The notes under the pieces are model-generated. The model saw nothing but the letters and a program-made list of their open reading frames with translations, was not told where the DNA came from and searched no databases. Below, one piece after another: positions 1-11,168 of a DNA stretch of 64,000 nt; the stretch's first letter is position 1; every line of letters starts with the position of its first letter. This DNA is from Drosophila pseudoobscura (taxonomy: Eukaryota > Arthropoda > Insecta > Diptera > Drosophilidae), in contig NC_046679.1 of assembly GCF_009870125.1 (NCBI RefSeq), positions 29,946,001 through 30,010,000 on the forward strand, read 5' to 3'. The position numbers and the translations under genes were made by a program.

Positions 1-131
1 CTCCGTCATGAGCCTGTGCCTAAATCCTTACATGGTCCTGAATCGCAACTTTTGATGGTATGCATTTACCTAGTCCCGATTGTGATTAATTGATCCATTC
101 TCCCGTGTGCTTTCAGTTAAACTCTTTCGAA

Positions 132-836
132 ATGTCCTCGTTACGACTGAACAAACAGCAAAAGGATCACCTGGCGCTGCTGCAGCGCCCAGCCAGCGAT
201 GTCGTGGAGTTGTGCAAGTCGGCCTTCGACTATCTGATCAACGGACCCAATGCCAGCCGCTACGAGACGCTGGCCAAGAAGTACTCGGCAGATGCCGTGG
301 ACAGGGAGGCAGTGCAGCGGACAGTGGAAGCCTTGATATCGCTTTTGATCAGCGTAACCACCCGCGTGGGTGGCACTGGCGTAGACATGCGGGCAATTCT
401 GCGTCAGACATTCCCCGATCTCAGCGACGATGTTTTGGAGGTGCTGGAGCAGTTTGTGACGAGCAAGCGGAACTTTGTGGAGGGATCGATCAAGTCGGCC
501 AATATACGCGCCTATCGGCTGGTCAACCTAGACTGGCGACTGGAAGTGCGCACAGCATCGAGAACACTGCTGGAGCAGTGTAGTGTGGTTATCACCATGA
601 AGCTCTACCTGCACAGGGAGCCGAAAAACGAGAACCGAGAGCTGCTGGAGGTGGATGATTCAGGACGCAGCGAGCAGGAGCTGGCGGCCATGCAGGAGGA
701 TGAAAGACGCCATCGCAAGGATCTGCTGGTTCAGACCGATATCAGTAGTCTGCTGTACATGATCAAAACACTGGAGGACGCCCTTTCCGAGTCGAAGACG
801 CGGCGCATCCGCAACATAGTCGAAGGCATACATTGA
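132..836 (+). CDS. COMMD2: COMM domain-containing protein 2 homologue
   Basis: Single coding exon of 234 residues. The N-terminus (MSSLRLNKQQKDHLALL) and the second half, with a W-R-L-E-V-R-x-A-S-R block at about residues 136-145 and a C-terminal I-K-T-L-E-x-A-L helix, read like the COMM domain of human COMMD2 (about 199 residues). The fly protein is longer because a charged insert, about residues 170-205, lies inside the COMM domain. COMMD proteins are adaptors of the Commander/CCC complex, which works in endosomal recycling and NF-kB control. I chose the ATG at 132 because it starts the conserved part; the frame is open upstream from 90 without family similarity. A pyrimidine tract ending in AG at 115-116 looks like the end of a 5'UTR intron, so a leader exon probably lies before the window. 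It converges on Non3, with about 100 bp between the stop codons. Confidence 0.82.
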   Translation: MSSLRLNKQQKDHLALLQRPASDVVELCKSAFDYLINGPNASRYETLAKKYSADAVDREAVQRTVEALISLLISVTTRVGGTGVDMRAILRQTFPDLSDDVLEVLEQFVTSKRNFVEGSIKSANIRAYRLVNLDWRLEVRTASRTLLEQCSVVITMKLYLHREPKNENRELLEVDDSGRSEQELAAMQEDERRHRKDLLVQTDISSLLYMIKTLEDALSESKTRRIRNIVEGIH

Positions 837-936
837 AGTCCCAATACTCGAAGTAGTTTCAACGCTACTTTAATCTGGACCAATTTATTACAACTAAAGC
901 TAACTATAAGATAGAAATGGGTCTTACGATCGTTGT

Positions 937-2008
937 TCAATGGGATGCCGCCAAAACCTCGGCTGCGGCAGCCTTCAAAGCCACCTTTTTCTTCTGGCGA
1001 TTCTCCTTCTTTTCCTCGGGCGTCTTCCGCAAAGCCTTCACGCGACGTGTCTGAATGGAGCCCGTCAGCTGTTTGCCCATATGCACACGTCCCTTCGTGT
1101 TGCCCATGGCGTCCGTGCTGATGTTTTTCTTTTTGCCCACCTTGAGCTGCTTGGGCTGCTTGCGTGCCTGCTTGTAGAGATCCTCGGAGGCAATTTTTGT
1201 GCGGCGTATGACAAAGTCTGCCGAGGGTCCAATCTCCTCCAGCTCTATTCGTGGCGTTTTCTGGCCCGACTTCTTCAGCAGGATCTTGTAGGAGCGCATT
1301 AAGATGTTCATGTTATCGGTTACCGTGAAGCTCATCACATGCTCGACGCCCTGCAGCCGTATGGAATCCACCTTCTCACGGTGGAACGTGTCGATGAACA
1401 AATTGCGTAGACGCCTTAATTCCTCCGTTTGCGACCATTGGGGTCCATTGAAGACCAGGCAGGGCTTAACACAGGCGCCGATCTTCTCGTTCATGAACTC
1501 GGAGATGGCCTTATATTGCTTAATCCCCAACTCGAACATGTCCAGGACTTCGTTCTCATAGAGTCGGCCCAGAACGATGTTGTCGGGGCGTTTCTTGGAC
1601 GTGGAACCGAAAACGAACTGTGCCGCATAGTTCTTCATGGTCAAGCTTGCATTAAAGGAACGAATTTTCGGATTAGCGATAAACTTATACTTTTCACTGC
1701 CCATTTTACTTACAACTCTAAGGAGGAAGGATCCTCGAAGGGCGTTATGTCGTTCTTGCGGTTTAGGACTTTCACCAGTGGCTTCTTCAGTTGATTAAGG
1801 TCCTTCATGAACTGCTTTACACTGCCACCACATTTTCGTCCATCTACAAAGAGCATTGTGCGGGCCGCCTCAATCAATTGCGGTTCCCGCGCCATTAACA
1901 TTTTCTTTCCCTTGCGGGTTTTGGGTTTCCTGAAAGGTCCATAAGTTTAACTTCCTTCTTATCTTTAACTTAATGATTTAAGGCTCACCTGATGCGTAAC
2001 AGCGACAT
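937..2008 (-). CDS. Non3: Ribosome production factor 2 homologue (Brix domain)
   Basis: Three exons: 2008-1989, 1929-1714 and 1645-937, total 945 nt, 314 residues. The first ATG (MSLLRIR) is joined through a GTGAGC donor to the basic segment KPKTRKGKK. The second intron (1646-1713) must be removed to give the family sequence S-L-E-F-L-T-M-K-N-Y before F-V-F-G-S; reading through it gives a stop. The Brix core (KKRPDNIVLGRLY, then LLKKSGQKTPRIELEEIGPS) matches eukaryotic RPF2, which with RRS1 places 5S RNP in pre-60S ribosomes in the nucleolus. Human RPF2 is about 306 residues. The lysine-rich C-terminal tail is typical. I believe the fly gene is Non3 (CG7993). The gene diverges from the mTERF gene, with 244 bp between start codons. 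A minus-strand AATAAA at 889-884 is a likely polyadenylation signal. Confidence 0.9.
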
Positions 2009-2252
2009 TTTTATGTGCTTTCTTTATTGAACACAAAAGCAACAAATTACAATTTCTTCAAATACTAGGCACGCACGTGTAGAAACGCCGTGGAAGGACT
2101 GCCAACCTGTGTGAATCGTAATTAGTTAGCAGTCCCAATCAAACAAATTGGCAGCCGCATCAGCTGTTGCCATTCACCGCGAATAACAGTTACATCTTTT
2201 TATTTTCGTTTAATTGTTTTTAAGGGTTTTTTTTTATGGTAATGCTGAAATA

Positions 2253-4120
2253 ATGCTTAGGAACGGTCAGCATCAAGCGCAGCTGCTGGCGCGAAGCCTG
2301 GGCCAGCTCTCACGTGGAGCGGCTACGGCAAAAAAAGTCACCAGTAAAGAGGAGAAGTCAAAGCTGAAGTCGTCTCCCATAGAGATGCCCATAGAAGAGG
2401 CCCTAAATGCCAGCTATTTGTCCAAAACTCTGGGCAAGTTTATCCCTCGCTTTATAAAGAATCTATCAGTAATGATGATCTTAAATTTATAGGTAGCAAC
2501 TATAGGGCCTGGTCCGCTGCACTGGAGAAGCATCCTGAGCTGAAGACGGTGAAGCGCAAGGATTTGCTCAACTCCTACGATGCGCTGAAATCACTGCAGT
2601 ACAGCGTGGACGATATTATCACCAAGCCCATGATCATCTATTACGGGGCGACGACGCTGTCAAATCGCCATAGCGTCCTGCTGGAGTGCGGATTCCATAA
2701 TGTGACCATCCAAACGCTGGCCAAGTATGTGACGGTAGTCAATAAGCCAATCGACATTCTGAAGGCTCATGGCTTCATACCTTTCGATCTGAAGGTGCCC
2801 GAGCGTCTGGCTAGCCTATTTACGGACATCCAGCTGCCGCTAGCAATGCAGGAGCTGGAAAGCGAGAGCCTCACCCTGAAGACAATCCGCCAATCGCTGC
2901 TGAATGCCTACCTTCGCGAGCGCCTGCAGATGGACGACGGCGATCTGCAAAAGCTATGGAGGGTCTACTCCCGTGTGCGGCATAAAAGTTTCCGCTCTGT
3001 CCAGGACACAGTAGAGCTTCTGACCAAAGAGCTGAAGTTTTCCGCAGAGCGTCTGAGGAAGAACAGTTTTCTGCTCCATGCGGACGCAGATAATGTGCGG
3101 CGCATCCTCCAGGAGATACCCACCATTGACTCGCAGGACATACGTGATATTGGCTACCGCCGGCCCAAGATCCTAATGTCTACCTGCGATAGCCTGAAGC
3201 AGACCCTCCAGAATGTCCGTTCCTTTGGCATCACCGAAGGGGCGGTTATGCGTTGTCTGGAGGTGCTTACTCTGGGGCCGGACACAGTGTTGGAGCGTTT
3301 GCGGGATCTACAGGAGATCGAGGAGTTCCAGGTGCTGGGCACCAATCCGCGTGTGCTGCGCCTGGTCCACTACCAGAACAAGGCCCGTCTTCGTTTGGAT
3401 TACTTAACGCAGCTGAAGGTGCGTTGCGCCTCCCTGCACATCCTCTCCTGCGGCTCCGAAGCGTTTGCCAAGTAAGTGGAGAAGAATCTGTAGCACCGCC
3501 CAATCTCTTGTATATCCTCTGTCCAATTCAGATTCGCTAGAGATGGCTCGGATCGTACCAAAGGTCGTGACATTGTGGTCTACCTGGGCAACGTTCTATC
3601 CAAGGATGAGCAAGTGCTACGTAATCTGCTTTCCCGCCACCCCAACTGGTGCCATATACCCCTTCTGCATGTGAAGCAGTGTCTGGAGTACTTGAAGAGC
3701 AAGAAGTTCAAGCTCACGGAGATCTTTGACAACATTCACTTGCTCTTGTATCCCATGTAAGTTCGGAAATATGTAGTTTCAATTGGAAAGCATTCCCTAT
3801 TAAAAATTCTCCCTTTTCTTTCTCGTAGTAAACGCATTGAGGAGAAGCTCTTGCTACTGCAGTCGCCCGAAATTCAGGAGGAGCTGCAGTTGCCTGTGTC
3901 CGATGTCCATGATCTGAGCAACAACGAGATCCTGACTCTCATCCTCTATCTAATCGAATCGGAATTCCACTTCACCGGCGATGGCATCTGGACGGAGCAG
4001 CACACACATCACGTGGAGAACTTCAACAATCTGCTGCCCGATTTCCCGGAGAGCCTCAACAAGGTTTATAAATACGGCGTTAAACCACCAGCCGAAAAGC
4101 AGATTGCGCAGCATTTATAG
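2253..4120 (+). CDS. mTerf5: Mitochondrial transcription termination factor family protein (mTERF), apparent frameshift in exon 1
   Basis: Three exons: 2253-3471, 3532-3756, 3829-4120. The product has an N-terminal arginine/alanine-rich mitochondrial presequence (MLRNGQHQAQLLARSLGQL) and then repeated mTERF-type helices, for example LLECGFHNVTIQTLAKYV followed by ILKAHGF at about residue 160. mTERF proteins bind mitochondrial DNA and regulate transcription. I think this is the fly mTerf5 (CG7175) rather than mTTF, but the paralogue choice is uncertain. The reading frame changes near base 2438: upstream codons end at GGCAAG, while the downstream open frame starts GTTTATCCC. No intron of usable size joins the two. 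Summed exon length is 1736 nt, one short of a multiple of three, so one base (a G) appears to be missing. An AATAAA at 4132 follows the stop. Confidence 0.72.
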
Positions 4121-4232
4121 AACTGCCTGCCAATAAAATTGTACATAGTTAATTAGTATCCTAATACAATTGATTTTAAATGGATATAAAATTATTTGAT
4201 TTATTGAAGATTTCACGGCCTGAAAGCGTATG

Positions 4233-5300
4233 TCAATCATCGGCAGGCTCCTTGTGTTCCTCCCTCCATTCCTTCGTTAGTTCCTCATCGTGTATGACGA
4301 TAATGGGGTCATATTTAACATTAGTGGAGCCCAATTTCTGTTTCACATCCTGATAGGCGGCAGTCAACGGCTTTTGAACAGCTTCCGTATAGACATAGTC
4401 TTCATCCTGGAAAACGCATAATAAAACAATAAACAATCGGGAGGGATGTGCGATATGTACGAACGAACCAAGTCATATGTGCGATCCGCATCCAGATCCC
4501 CCTTGTACGCCACAAAGGGAACGTGGACAACAGGCTTTGGCTCACGCCCCGTAGTCCGTACCAGCCATGTTTCGGGATGTTTGTGCCATTCTGTGGTCAG
4601 ATTACAGGGCGTGTGCCCTTCTGGCAGGCAGAATTGGCGGGCCACCACAAAGGCTTCGATGCTGGAGTTTCGCGATGCCGAGGGCTTAAAGACACACACG
4701 TCCTTGAAGAAACGCTGCAGCTGTAAATACAGCCGGCTGGTGTTGTCCGCTCGATAGATTTTCGCCACCAAAGAGCCGCCCGTTTCCAGGATGAACGTGG
4801 AGATGCTCAGAGCGGAGAGGAGGAGCTCTCCCTGCATGTAGACATCGAAATCGTGCATTCCCGTGGAGTCGGGGGCACCGTCAGAGACCACCAGTTGGGC
4901 TTTCTGGCCCTCAAAGTACTCGATGATGGCCTCAGCGGTTGACTCTTTTGTGATGTCTGCCCGCAGCTGATGGACCCCGTCGATGGGAGCCATTCCCTGC
5001 AGATCGACGGCAATGATTTTTACCTTTTCCCGCTCTTCGGGCGAACGTGGCTCGTACATGTGCTTGGAGAGGACCTGGGACCAGCTGCCGGGAGCAGCGC
5101 ACAGGTCCACGGCACGTGAGACACCTGCACTCTAAATAAAATCAATATTCGCTTAGAACACCACGAGGCTGGGACTCACCGTCCAGTAGATGAAAGGTTT
5201 CCTCGGCCTGCAGCAGCTTGAAGGCACTTCTCGCCCGCCATCCCTGCTCCTTGGCCAGGCGGTAGAAAATATCACGTTTGTCCTTTGATGTCTTGCCCAT
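4233..5300 (-). CDS. tRNA (ribose-2'-O)-methyltransferase, Trm7/FTSJ1 family
   Basis: Three exons: 5300-5180, 5124-4469 and 4406-4233, total 951 nt, 316 residues. The start [10 protein letters not shown] is diagnostic for Trm7/FTSJ1, which 2'-O-methylates tRNA anticodon-loop positions 32 and 34. The RrmJ-type K-D-K-E tetrad is visible: K in [10 protein letters not shown] in VVSDGAPD, K in [11 protein letters not shown] in [10 protein letters not shown]. The SAM site is [14 protein letters not shown]. The join at 5180/5124 gives [12 protein letters not shown] as in the family; the nearer AGs at 5133-5130 give a wrong frame. Intron 2 has a poor donor (GTTCGT). Flies have two paralogues (Trm7_32 and Trm7_34) and I cannot tell which this is, so no symbol is given. 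It diverges from Usp8. A minus-strand AATAAA lies at 4205-4200. Confidence 0.88.
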
Positions 5301-5520
5301 CGAAAACCACCAAATTTTCAACTTGTAAATAAACTTTAATCTTTCAATCATTAACCCATTGTCGAGCAGTGGGTATTAAAATACGCTCCCCGAATATTAT
5401 GAAATTTGAAGAATTTCAGCGTTGTTTTATGTGAAAAATACCGTAGTCTTTTTTATGCAAAAATGGAGGATAGTACAGACCTACAGGAGTAATTATTATT
5501 ATTGATATTTGTATTATTTT

Positions 5521-5584
5521 CGCAGGCTTAACTCAGGCTGTTATTCAGTTTAAATAAAGGGGGCTTAAGTGGGCTAAGTTCGGT
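5521..5584 (+). repeat. ~60 bp dispersed motif, copy A
   Basis: This stretch aligns with copies at 10232-10295 (+) and 26461-26520 (-). The shared core is TTTAAATA, then A/T-A and a G5 run, then AAGTGGG and TTCG or CTCG. It lies about 230 bp upstream of the Usp8 ATG in the same orientation as Usp8. I do not recognise it as a named element. Confidence 0.6.
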
Positions 5585-5601
5585 TTTTCATCGGTCAATT
5601 T

Positions 5602-5609
5602 TATCGATA
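5602..5609. promoter_or_regulatory. DRE (DREF-binding) motif
   Basis: Perfect palindromic TATCGATA in the 513 bp between the divergent Trm7-family and Usp8 start codons. DREF sites mark Drosophila housekeeping promoters, so this probably serves one or both genes. Confidence 0.6.
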
Positions 5610-5813
5610 TCGGTTTTTGGGAATTTCTTCGGGTTTTTTTTCTGAAAACAAGTGACTTTTTATTGTTTTATGCAGCACCCCCAGCCTGCAGATCGTAAAA
5701 AGTTCCTGCTGCTATGACCACATTAGCGGCGTCATAGTCAAAAAGTCCCATAGTTAAAAAGGCCAATCCACCACAATACCAACAAAAAGAGGCGAAAAAA
5801 ATACACCCCAAAC

Positions 5814-8800
5814 ATGTCCCAGTTGAAGAAATTGCACATGACGAACAGCCTTAGTAGCTTGGAGAAGCTGTCCGACATAACGAAAGACTTGCGGAACATA
5901 AACATAAAATTGTATGTCGATGCTCCACTGCATTATCAATGAATTGCTTTGATTCCCTTGATTTTCTCTATTTTCCGCTCCCAGATTGCTCTCCACTGCT
6001 CGCAAACTCTTTATGAAAGCGGAGCAGTATCGACTGGAAGGCGACGAGGAGATGGCCTACATCAACTACATGAAGTACTTCAATATAATAAAGGCCATTC
6101 GCAGCAAGCCTGACTATACGACGCATAAGGTGCAGGTACGTGAGTCGCTGGGCGACACCGAAGCGAACCGTCGTATTATGGACTCTCTCGAGATGATAGC
6201 GGACTCGCTTTGCGAACGCTACAGACAGCTACATAAGCCGCCAAGCCCTGCAGCCCCGCTTAACCAGACAGAGACAATCAGCCACAGCAAACCGCAGGGC
6301 GCCGCGTCCCCACATGCCACAGAGTATGCTCGATTGGGCGTAGTCTCGTGCGAGGAGCTGTACCAGCGTATTTCTGAGAAATCCGTGCTGGTAATGGACT
6401 GTCGACCAAGTGCCGACTACGAGAGGTCGCACCTCACCTACTTCTGTGCATTCAATGTGCCTGAAGAGCTCATAACGCCAGGGTAAGTGAAGAACATCAA
6501 AAAAAAAAAAAAAGACTCTCTCTCACTCTCCATGTAATCTCCTACAGTATGTCAGCTGGCAAACTGCAGGCTCGTCTCAGCAGCACCGCCAAGGCCTCGT
6601 GGGCGTCGCGCTCTGTCAAGGAATCGGTGGTTCTGATGGACTGGAACAGCAAGGATGCCCAGCCGGCGGCAAATACTCCGATAGCCACGCTCCTGGACAT
6701 CCTGAAAAATGTAATTAATAGAAGAAACCCCGAGATTAAAGAATTAATTAATAATTTTCTCTCTTTTCAGTGGGATCCCGATGTCACCTACCGCGCGCCC
6801 ATACAGATCGTGGATGGGGGCTATGAGTACTTCATCATGATGTACCCGACGCACTGCACCAATCCCAGTGTGCAGGCACCGAAGCAGAACAACAACGACA
6901 TGGAAACCATTGACGACATCGAGTATCCGTCGATCAATGACATTTCGATGAAGGAAGACATCAGCCCGCGGGATTTTAGCCCTCGTCCGGACATCAATCG
7001 GGCCAGCAAGCAGGCCGCACTACGCACCTACCAGCAGGCCAAGCCCATAGCCGAGATCATGCGCGAACAGGCCGAGTTCCTACAGCGGGCACAGCAAAAC
7101 GACGAGCAGCTGAATAGTGCCGCCAAGATGTGGAAGCTACTCATCCAGCGGAAGAGTCCCTCGAGCAACTTTAGCGAATCGGATAATCAGCTGCTATACA
7201 AAATCCTTCAGCTGGAAAGCCAAGCAGAGGATTATGTGAGTGGGCCGCAGGGCAAATTAAGTCTTTATCTTAACCCAATCCCAACTTCTTCGTTCTTTAC
7301 TCAACAGAAAATAGAGAACAATCGCCTGCGAAACGATGTCGAGCGCTTGAAGACGTTCCAGACGGTGGCACCGCAGCAGGTGACTCCTAAGGATGCGGAG
7401 GCCACCAGGCGCATCGAATTGGGGATTTTAGAGCGACAACGGCTGGACGAACAGAACATGCGCGAGCGCCAGGAGCGGGAGCATCAGCTGGCCATTGCAC
7501 GTGAGGCCAAGAAGCATTACAGGTCACCGTCGCCACCGCCTTCACCGCCAGAAGAATCCTCACCTCAGGACGAGGTGTCTCTTTCTCTCAACAAGCCGGC
7601 TACCAATGGGGTTCATGATTTGGATCTGTCCATTAAAGAGATTCTGGACGAGAAGCCCATGTTCGATCGGGCTACGAAGCCGACGGCGAGTCCAAGGAAT
7701 GTTGAAAGGATAGTGTCACGGGCTCGTGATTTCTCCCCTGTTATAGGTCACAATGTGGTGAGTGATTTGCATATGTGAGAATGTCCGAATGTTCGAATGG
7801 GGGATGAAAATGGGGCTAGAAATAGGGCTGAGGGAAGAGGGTGTCTTGAATCACTCGCGGCTTATAAATAGCCCCACCACCCACTGGTGAATCAATAGCC
7901 AAGGGTCACGTTTCGAAGACGCCCAACGAGCGCCCAAAACAGTCGCTCGCTGTCCGCACTCAAAGCATGTTCAAGTTAAAGCAACGTAAAATCGCGAAAC
8001 TGTTTGGCAACAGCAGCACATACCCGGAATCGGAACCCCCGAATGATTTCCGTCGCGGGCGTCAAGTTTCAGCTGCCAACGGCTTTGCCTCCTTACAGCA
8101 TTTATAGCTCTATTTTTCCCCTTCGACGTGTAATAAGCTCTTTTCTTGGTTTCACAATGGTCTTCCAATCGCTTATCTGTCACTCTCTTTCTACTTGAAA
8201 TTGCAGGGAAGGGGTCTCACGGGATTGAAGAATCTGGGGAACACCTGCTACATGAATAGTATACTGCAGTGCCTGAGCAACACGCCCCAGCTGACGGAGT
8301 ACTGCCTATCAGACAAATACAAGAACTACATCAGCCGCAGCAACAAGACAAATGGCCAGGTCATCGAGGAGGTGGCGGCCCTCATCAAGGAGCTCTGGAA
8401 TGGCCAATACAAGTGCGTGGCCAGTCGGGATCTGAGGGTAAGTTGGAGAGACTCATGAACGAAGACTTCTGCTTGCTCATGGCTTTATTTTGCAGTCTGT
8501 GGTGGGGCAGTACCAAAATATCTTTCGCGGCGTTGATCAGCAAGACTCGCATGAGTTCCTCACTATTCTGATGGACTGGCTGCATTCTGATCTGCAGACG
8601 CTGGACGTGTCGCGGATGCGGGAGACCATCGGGGCTGCGGAGCAGGCCTGGTTGGATTTTACCAAGGCCAAAGAGAGCATAATTTTGCATTTATTTTATG
8701 GCCAGATGAAAAGCACCGTCAAGTGTGTGACCTGCAACAAGGAGTCGGCCACCTACGAGTGCTTCTCGAATCTCAGTCTCGAGCTGCCGCCCAACGCGAA

Positions 8801-9354
8801 CGAGTGCCAACTGAACCAGTGCATGGACATGTACTTCAGTGGGGAGCGCATCCAAGGCTGGAATTGTCCGAACTGCAAAACGAAGCGTGCTGCCATCAAG
8901 AAGCTGGACATATCAAAACTGCCGCCAGTGCTGGTGGTCCATTTAAAGCGGTACGTACTCGGGAAAAGATCCATCCCCTATCTATATTCATTCAACTGGT
9001 CTCTATAGTTTCTATGCGGATACGAGCAACACTGGATCCTATGCCAAAAAGCAAAACTTTCTGAGCTTTCCCCTTCAAAACCTGGAGATGAGTCCGTATA
9101 TAGCACGTGCCGAGTCGCGTGCTGCAAAGCCCAAGACGTACCAGCTGTATGCTGTCTCAAATCACTATGGTACAATGGAGGGCGGCCACTACACGGCGTT
9201 CTGTAAGAGCCCCAATTATGGGCGCTGGTATAAGTTTGACGATCAAGTGGTTTCGACGCTGGACACGTCAAATGTCATCTCGAGTGCCGCATACATTCTC
9301 TTCTACACCTGGCTGCCCCCCGATACGCATGCCCGATGTTTTGATGACGTATAA
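5814..9354 (+). CDS. Usp8: Ubiquitin-specific protease 8 (UBPY)
   Basis: Eight exons: 5814-5911, 5985-6482, 6548-6710, 6771-7235, 7308-7757, 8207-8437, 8496-8950, 9009-9354; 2706 nt, 901 residues. The N-terminal USP8 dimerisation/MIT-like region is about residues 1-105. A rhodanese-like domain (about 125-260) contains SVLVMDCRPSADYERSHL and ends in GGYEYFIMMYP. A Gln/Glu-rich coiled linker follows, then the USP catalytic domain with the Cys box GLKNLGNTCYMNSILQCL (Cys about 572), zinc-ribbon CxxC pairs (CVTC, CPNC) and the His box GTMEGGHYTAF (His about 847). Usp8 deubiquitinates endosomal cargo, including Smoothened and Frizzled in flies. Two of its introns (6711-6770 and 7236-7307) are multiples of three without in-frame stops; family comparison (D-I-L-K-N-W) shows they are normally removed. 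The other introns are 58-73 bp apart from one of 449 bp. Confidence 0.93.
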
Positions 9355-9580
9355 GTTCTAGTCGCTTCACCCCAATTACCGCCTAATTGTTGCTATCTGT
9401 TGTTGTCTAGAATAGGAATAGGAATAGGAATATACATATATGTATATGCGAGCTGATGGATGCGATGCGGGTTGGAGTCACACATTTACCGAAACTAAGA
9501 TAATTTCAAGTGCATTATAAGTGTATAACAAATAGCAGAGTACACACAACGTGTATTTTTATAGGCATATTTTTAAACCA

Positions 9581-9586
9581 AATAAA
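9581..9586 (+). terminator. Polyadenylation signal of Usp8
   Basis: AATAAA 227 bp after the Usp8 stop codon, in AT-rich sequence; no closer canonical signal was noticed. Confidence 0.6.
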
Positions 9587-10231
9587 CGAAATGAAATTTC
9601 CAAACATTAAGTGAGGGCGAACTTTTAAATTTGTCACCAAAGGCTTCAGTGAATGCAGAAACTAGTCAGTCCCTGTTTTACAGCTATCTCAACGAAATTT
9701 CGCAGTTTATGGTCTTTTTAAAGAGAATAAGAATAAGTATCGGGATCGAGTTACATATGATTAAATGCATGAGTAGATCTAAGACATGTAAATCTAAGAA
9801 AAAGTCCTTAGACTTCTACTTGGAAAACAGACTTTTAATATTAATTCAAGAATACAGGGTATAAATATGTCTATACCACCGGTTGACAAGCAAAAAGTCT
9901 GCAAATGACGTAAGATTATATGCTCACTTACTTTTATGCTTTGACCTTTTTGGTTTAAACCTCATTTTAGACAAAATCGAAAAAGAGAGTCCTTAAAAAA
10001 GGCCAATCTTCTAGAATATTCATGCGTCAATTGGATAAAATTATGAGTTCAGGGCTAAAGATTCCGCTAGCCAGTAATATTAAGCTGATAATCAAAATAT
10101 GTTTTCTGATCATGGACAGAGACCGATTAACCCTTTGTAGACCAGTGTATTACACTGTATTACAAAATTGCAGAATTTTAACGCATTTAAAGAGGAAGGA
10201 TTGACAAAAAATTTACAAACAGTGATATTTT
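9587..10231. other. AT-rich intergenic stretch, no gene seen
   Basis: Between Usp8 and RpL24-like. It contains only short open frames with no recognisable protein and no RNA gene that I can support. Confidence 0.6.
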
Positions 10232-10295
10232 CCGCGGTTTAACTCAAGTTTTTACTTGTTTAAATAGAGGGGGGAAGAGTGGGTTAACTTCGTTT
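10232..10295 (+). repeat. ~60 bp dispersed motif, copy B
   Basis: Aligns with copy A over its whole length: CGC.GG.TTAACTCA, then TTTAAATA, a G-run, AGTGGG, TAA and TTCG. It ends about 90 bp before the RpL24-like ATG, in the same orientation as that gene. Confidence 0.6.
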
Positions 10296-10384
10296 TAGCA
10301 ACACTGGTTCTCTTCTTCTTCAGCCACACACGTGCTAGTGCTGCGCTTTGTTTTTCGCAAATTAAATTGTTTTAATTTGTGAAA

Positions 10385-11046
10385 ATGCGTATCGAAACGT
10401 GCTACTTTTGCTCCAGCAAAATATATCCCGGCCACGGGGTTAATTTCGTACGAAATGATTGCAAGGTGAGGCCCAGTCAGATGCGTTTTTGACAATTGCG
10501 CAGCCTTGTTTGTAAACACATTGAACTTGAAATTTTTTCTGTTGTTAGATCTTCAAGTTCTGTCGTGGAAAATGCCACAAAGCCTTCAAGCGCAAGAAGA
10601 ACCCCCGCAAGGTAGGCTGGACTAAGGCACATCGCAAGACTGCTGGCAAGGAGCTGGCCATCGATCCCAGTTTTGAGTTCGAGAAGCGTCGAAATGTGCC
10701 CGTCAAATACAGCCGTGAGACCTGGCAGAAGGCCCTGGAAGCCATCAAGAAGGTTACCGAGATCAAGCAGCGTCGCCAGGATCACTTTGTCATGGAGCGT
10801 TTGCGCAAGGGCCGAGAGATTGAGATCCAGATGGATGTCAAGAATGTGCAACGCAACATGTCGCTGATTCGCTCGCCAGCCGCTGGCCTCAAGGAGCGCC
10901 GTGCCAAGGAAGAGGCCGAGGAGGCGGCTCTCATGGACGAGGAGGATCTGCCCGAAGAGAAGATCACCTATGTGGACGCACGCGAATTGGAGAAGCGTCT
11001 CGAAGAGGGAATGGGAATTGAGGATTTGGAAATGTTGGAAGCCTAA
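10385..11046 (+). CDS. RpL24-like: Ribosome biogenesis protein RLP24 (RSL24D1)
   Basis: Two exons, 10385-10465 and 10549-11046; 579 nt, 192 residues, very close to the family length. It starts [18 protein letters not shown] with the L24e zinc-binding cysteines C6 and C9 and the later pair C-R-G-K-C at about 33-37. [14 protein letters not shown] follows, then a long basic-acidic helical tail absent from ribosomal protein L24 itself ([17 protein letters not shown]). RLP24 is the pre-60S placeholder for eL24; it carries the AAA-ATPase Drg1 substrate site and leaves in the cytoplasm. The splice joins D-C-K to I-F-K-F-C in phase 0. The next gene, Dtd, converges on it with about 120 bp between stops. 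Confidence 0.95.
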
Positions 11047-11168
11047 GGACTTGTACACTGATTTAGATTTAAGCTGCTAACGAGAATATAGTTAACAAAA
11101 ACCCCGTGGTACATAAATAGTAGCTTTCTTGTATATTTTTTGGCAAACTGAACCCAGCTAAAAATGCT

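Noticed and set aside
2469-2505. Tiny intron to repair the mTERF frame
   Set aside because: GT-AG pairs here give introns of only 24 or 37 nt, too short for Drosophila, and the sequence on both sides reads as good mTERF protein in one frame.
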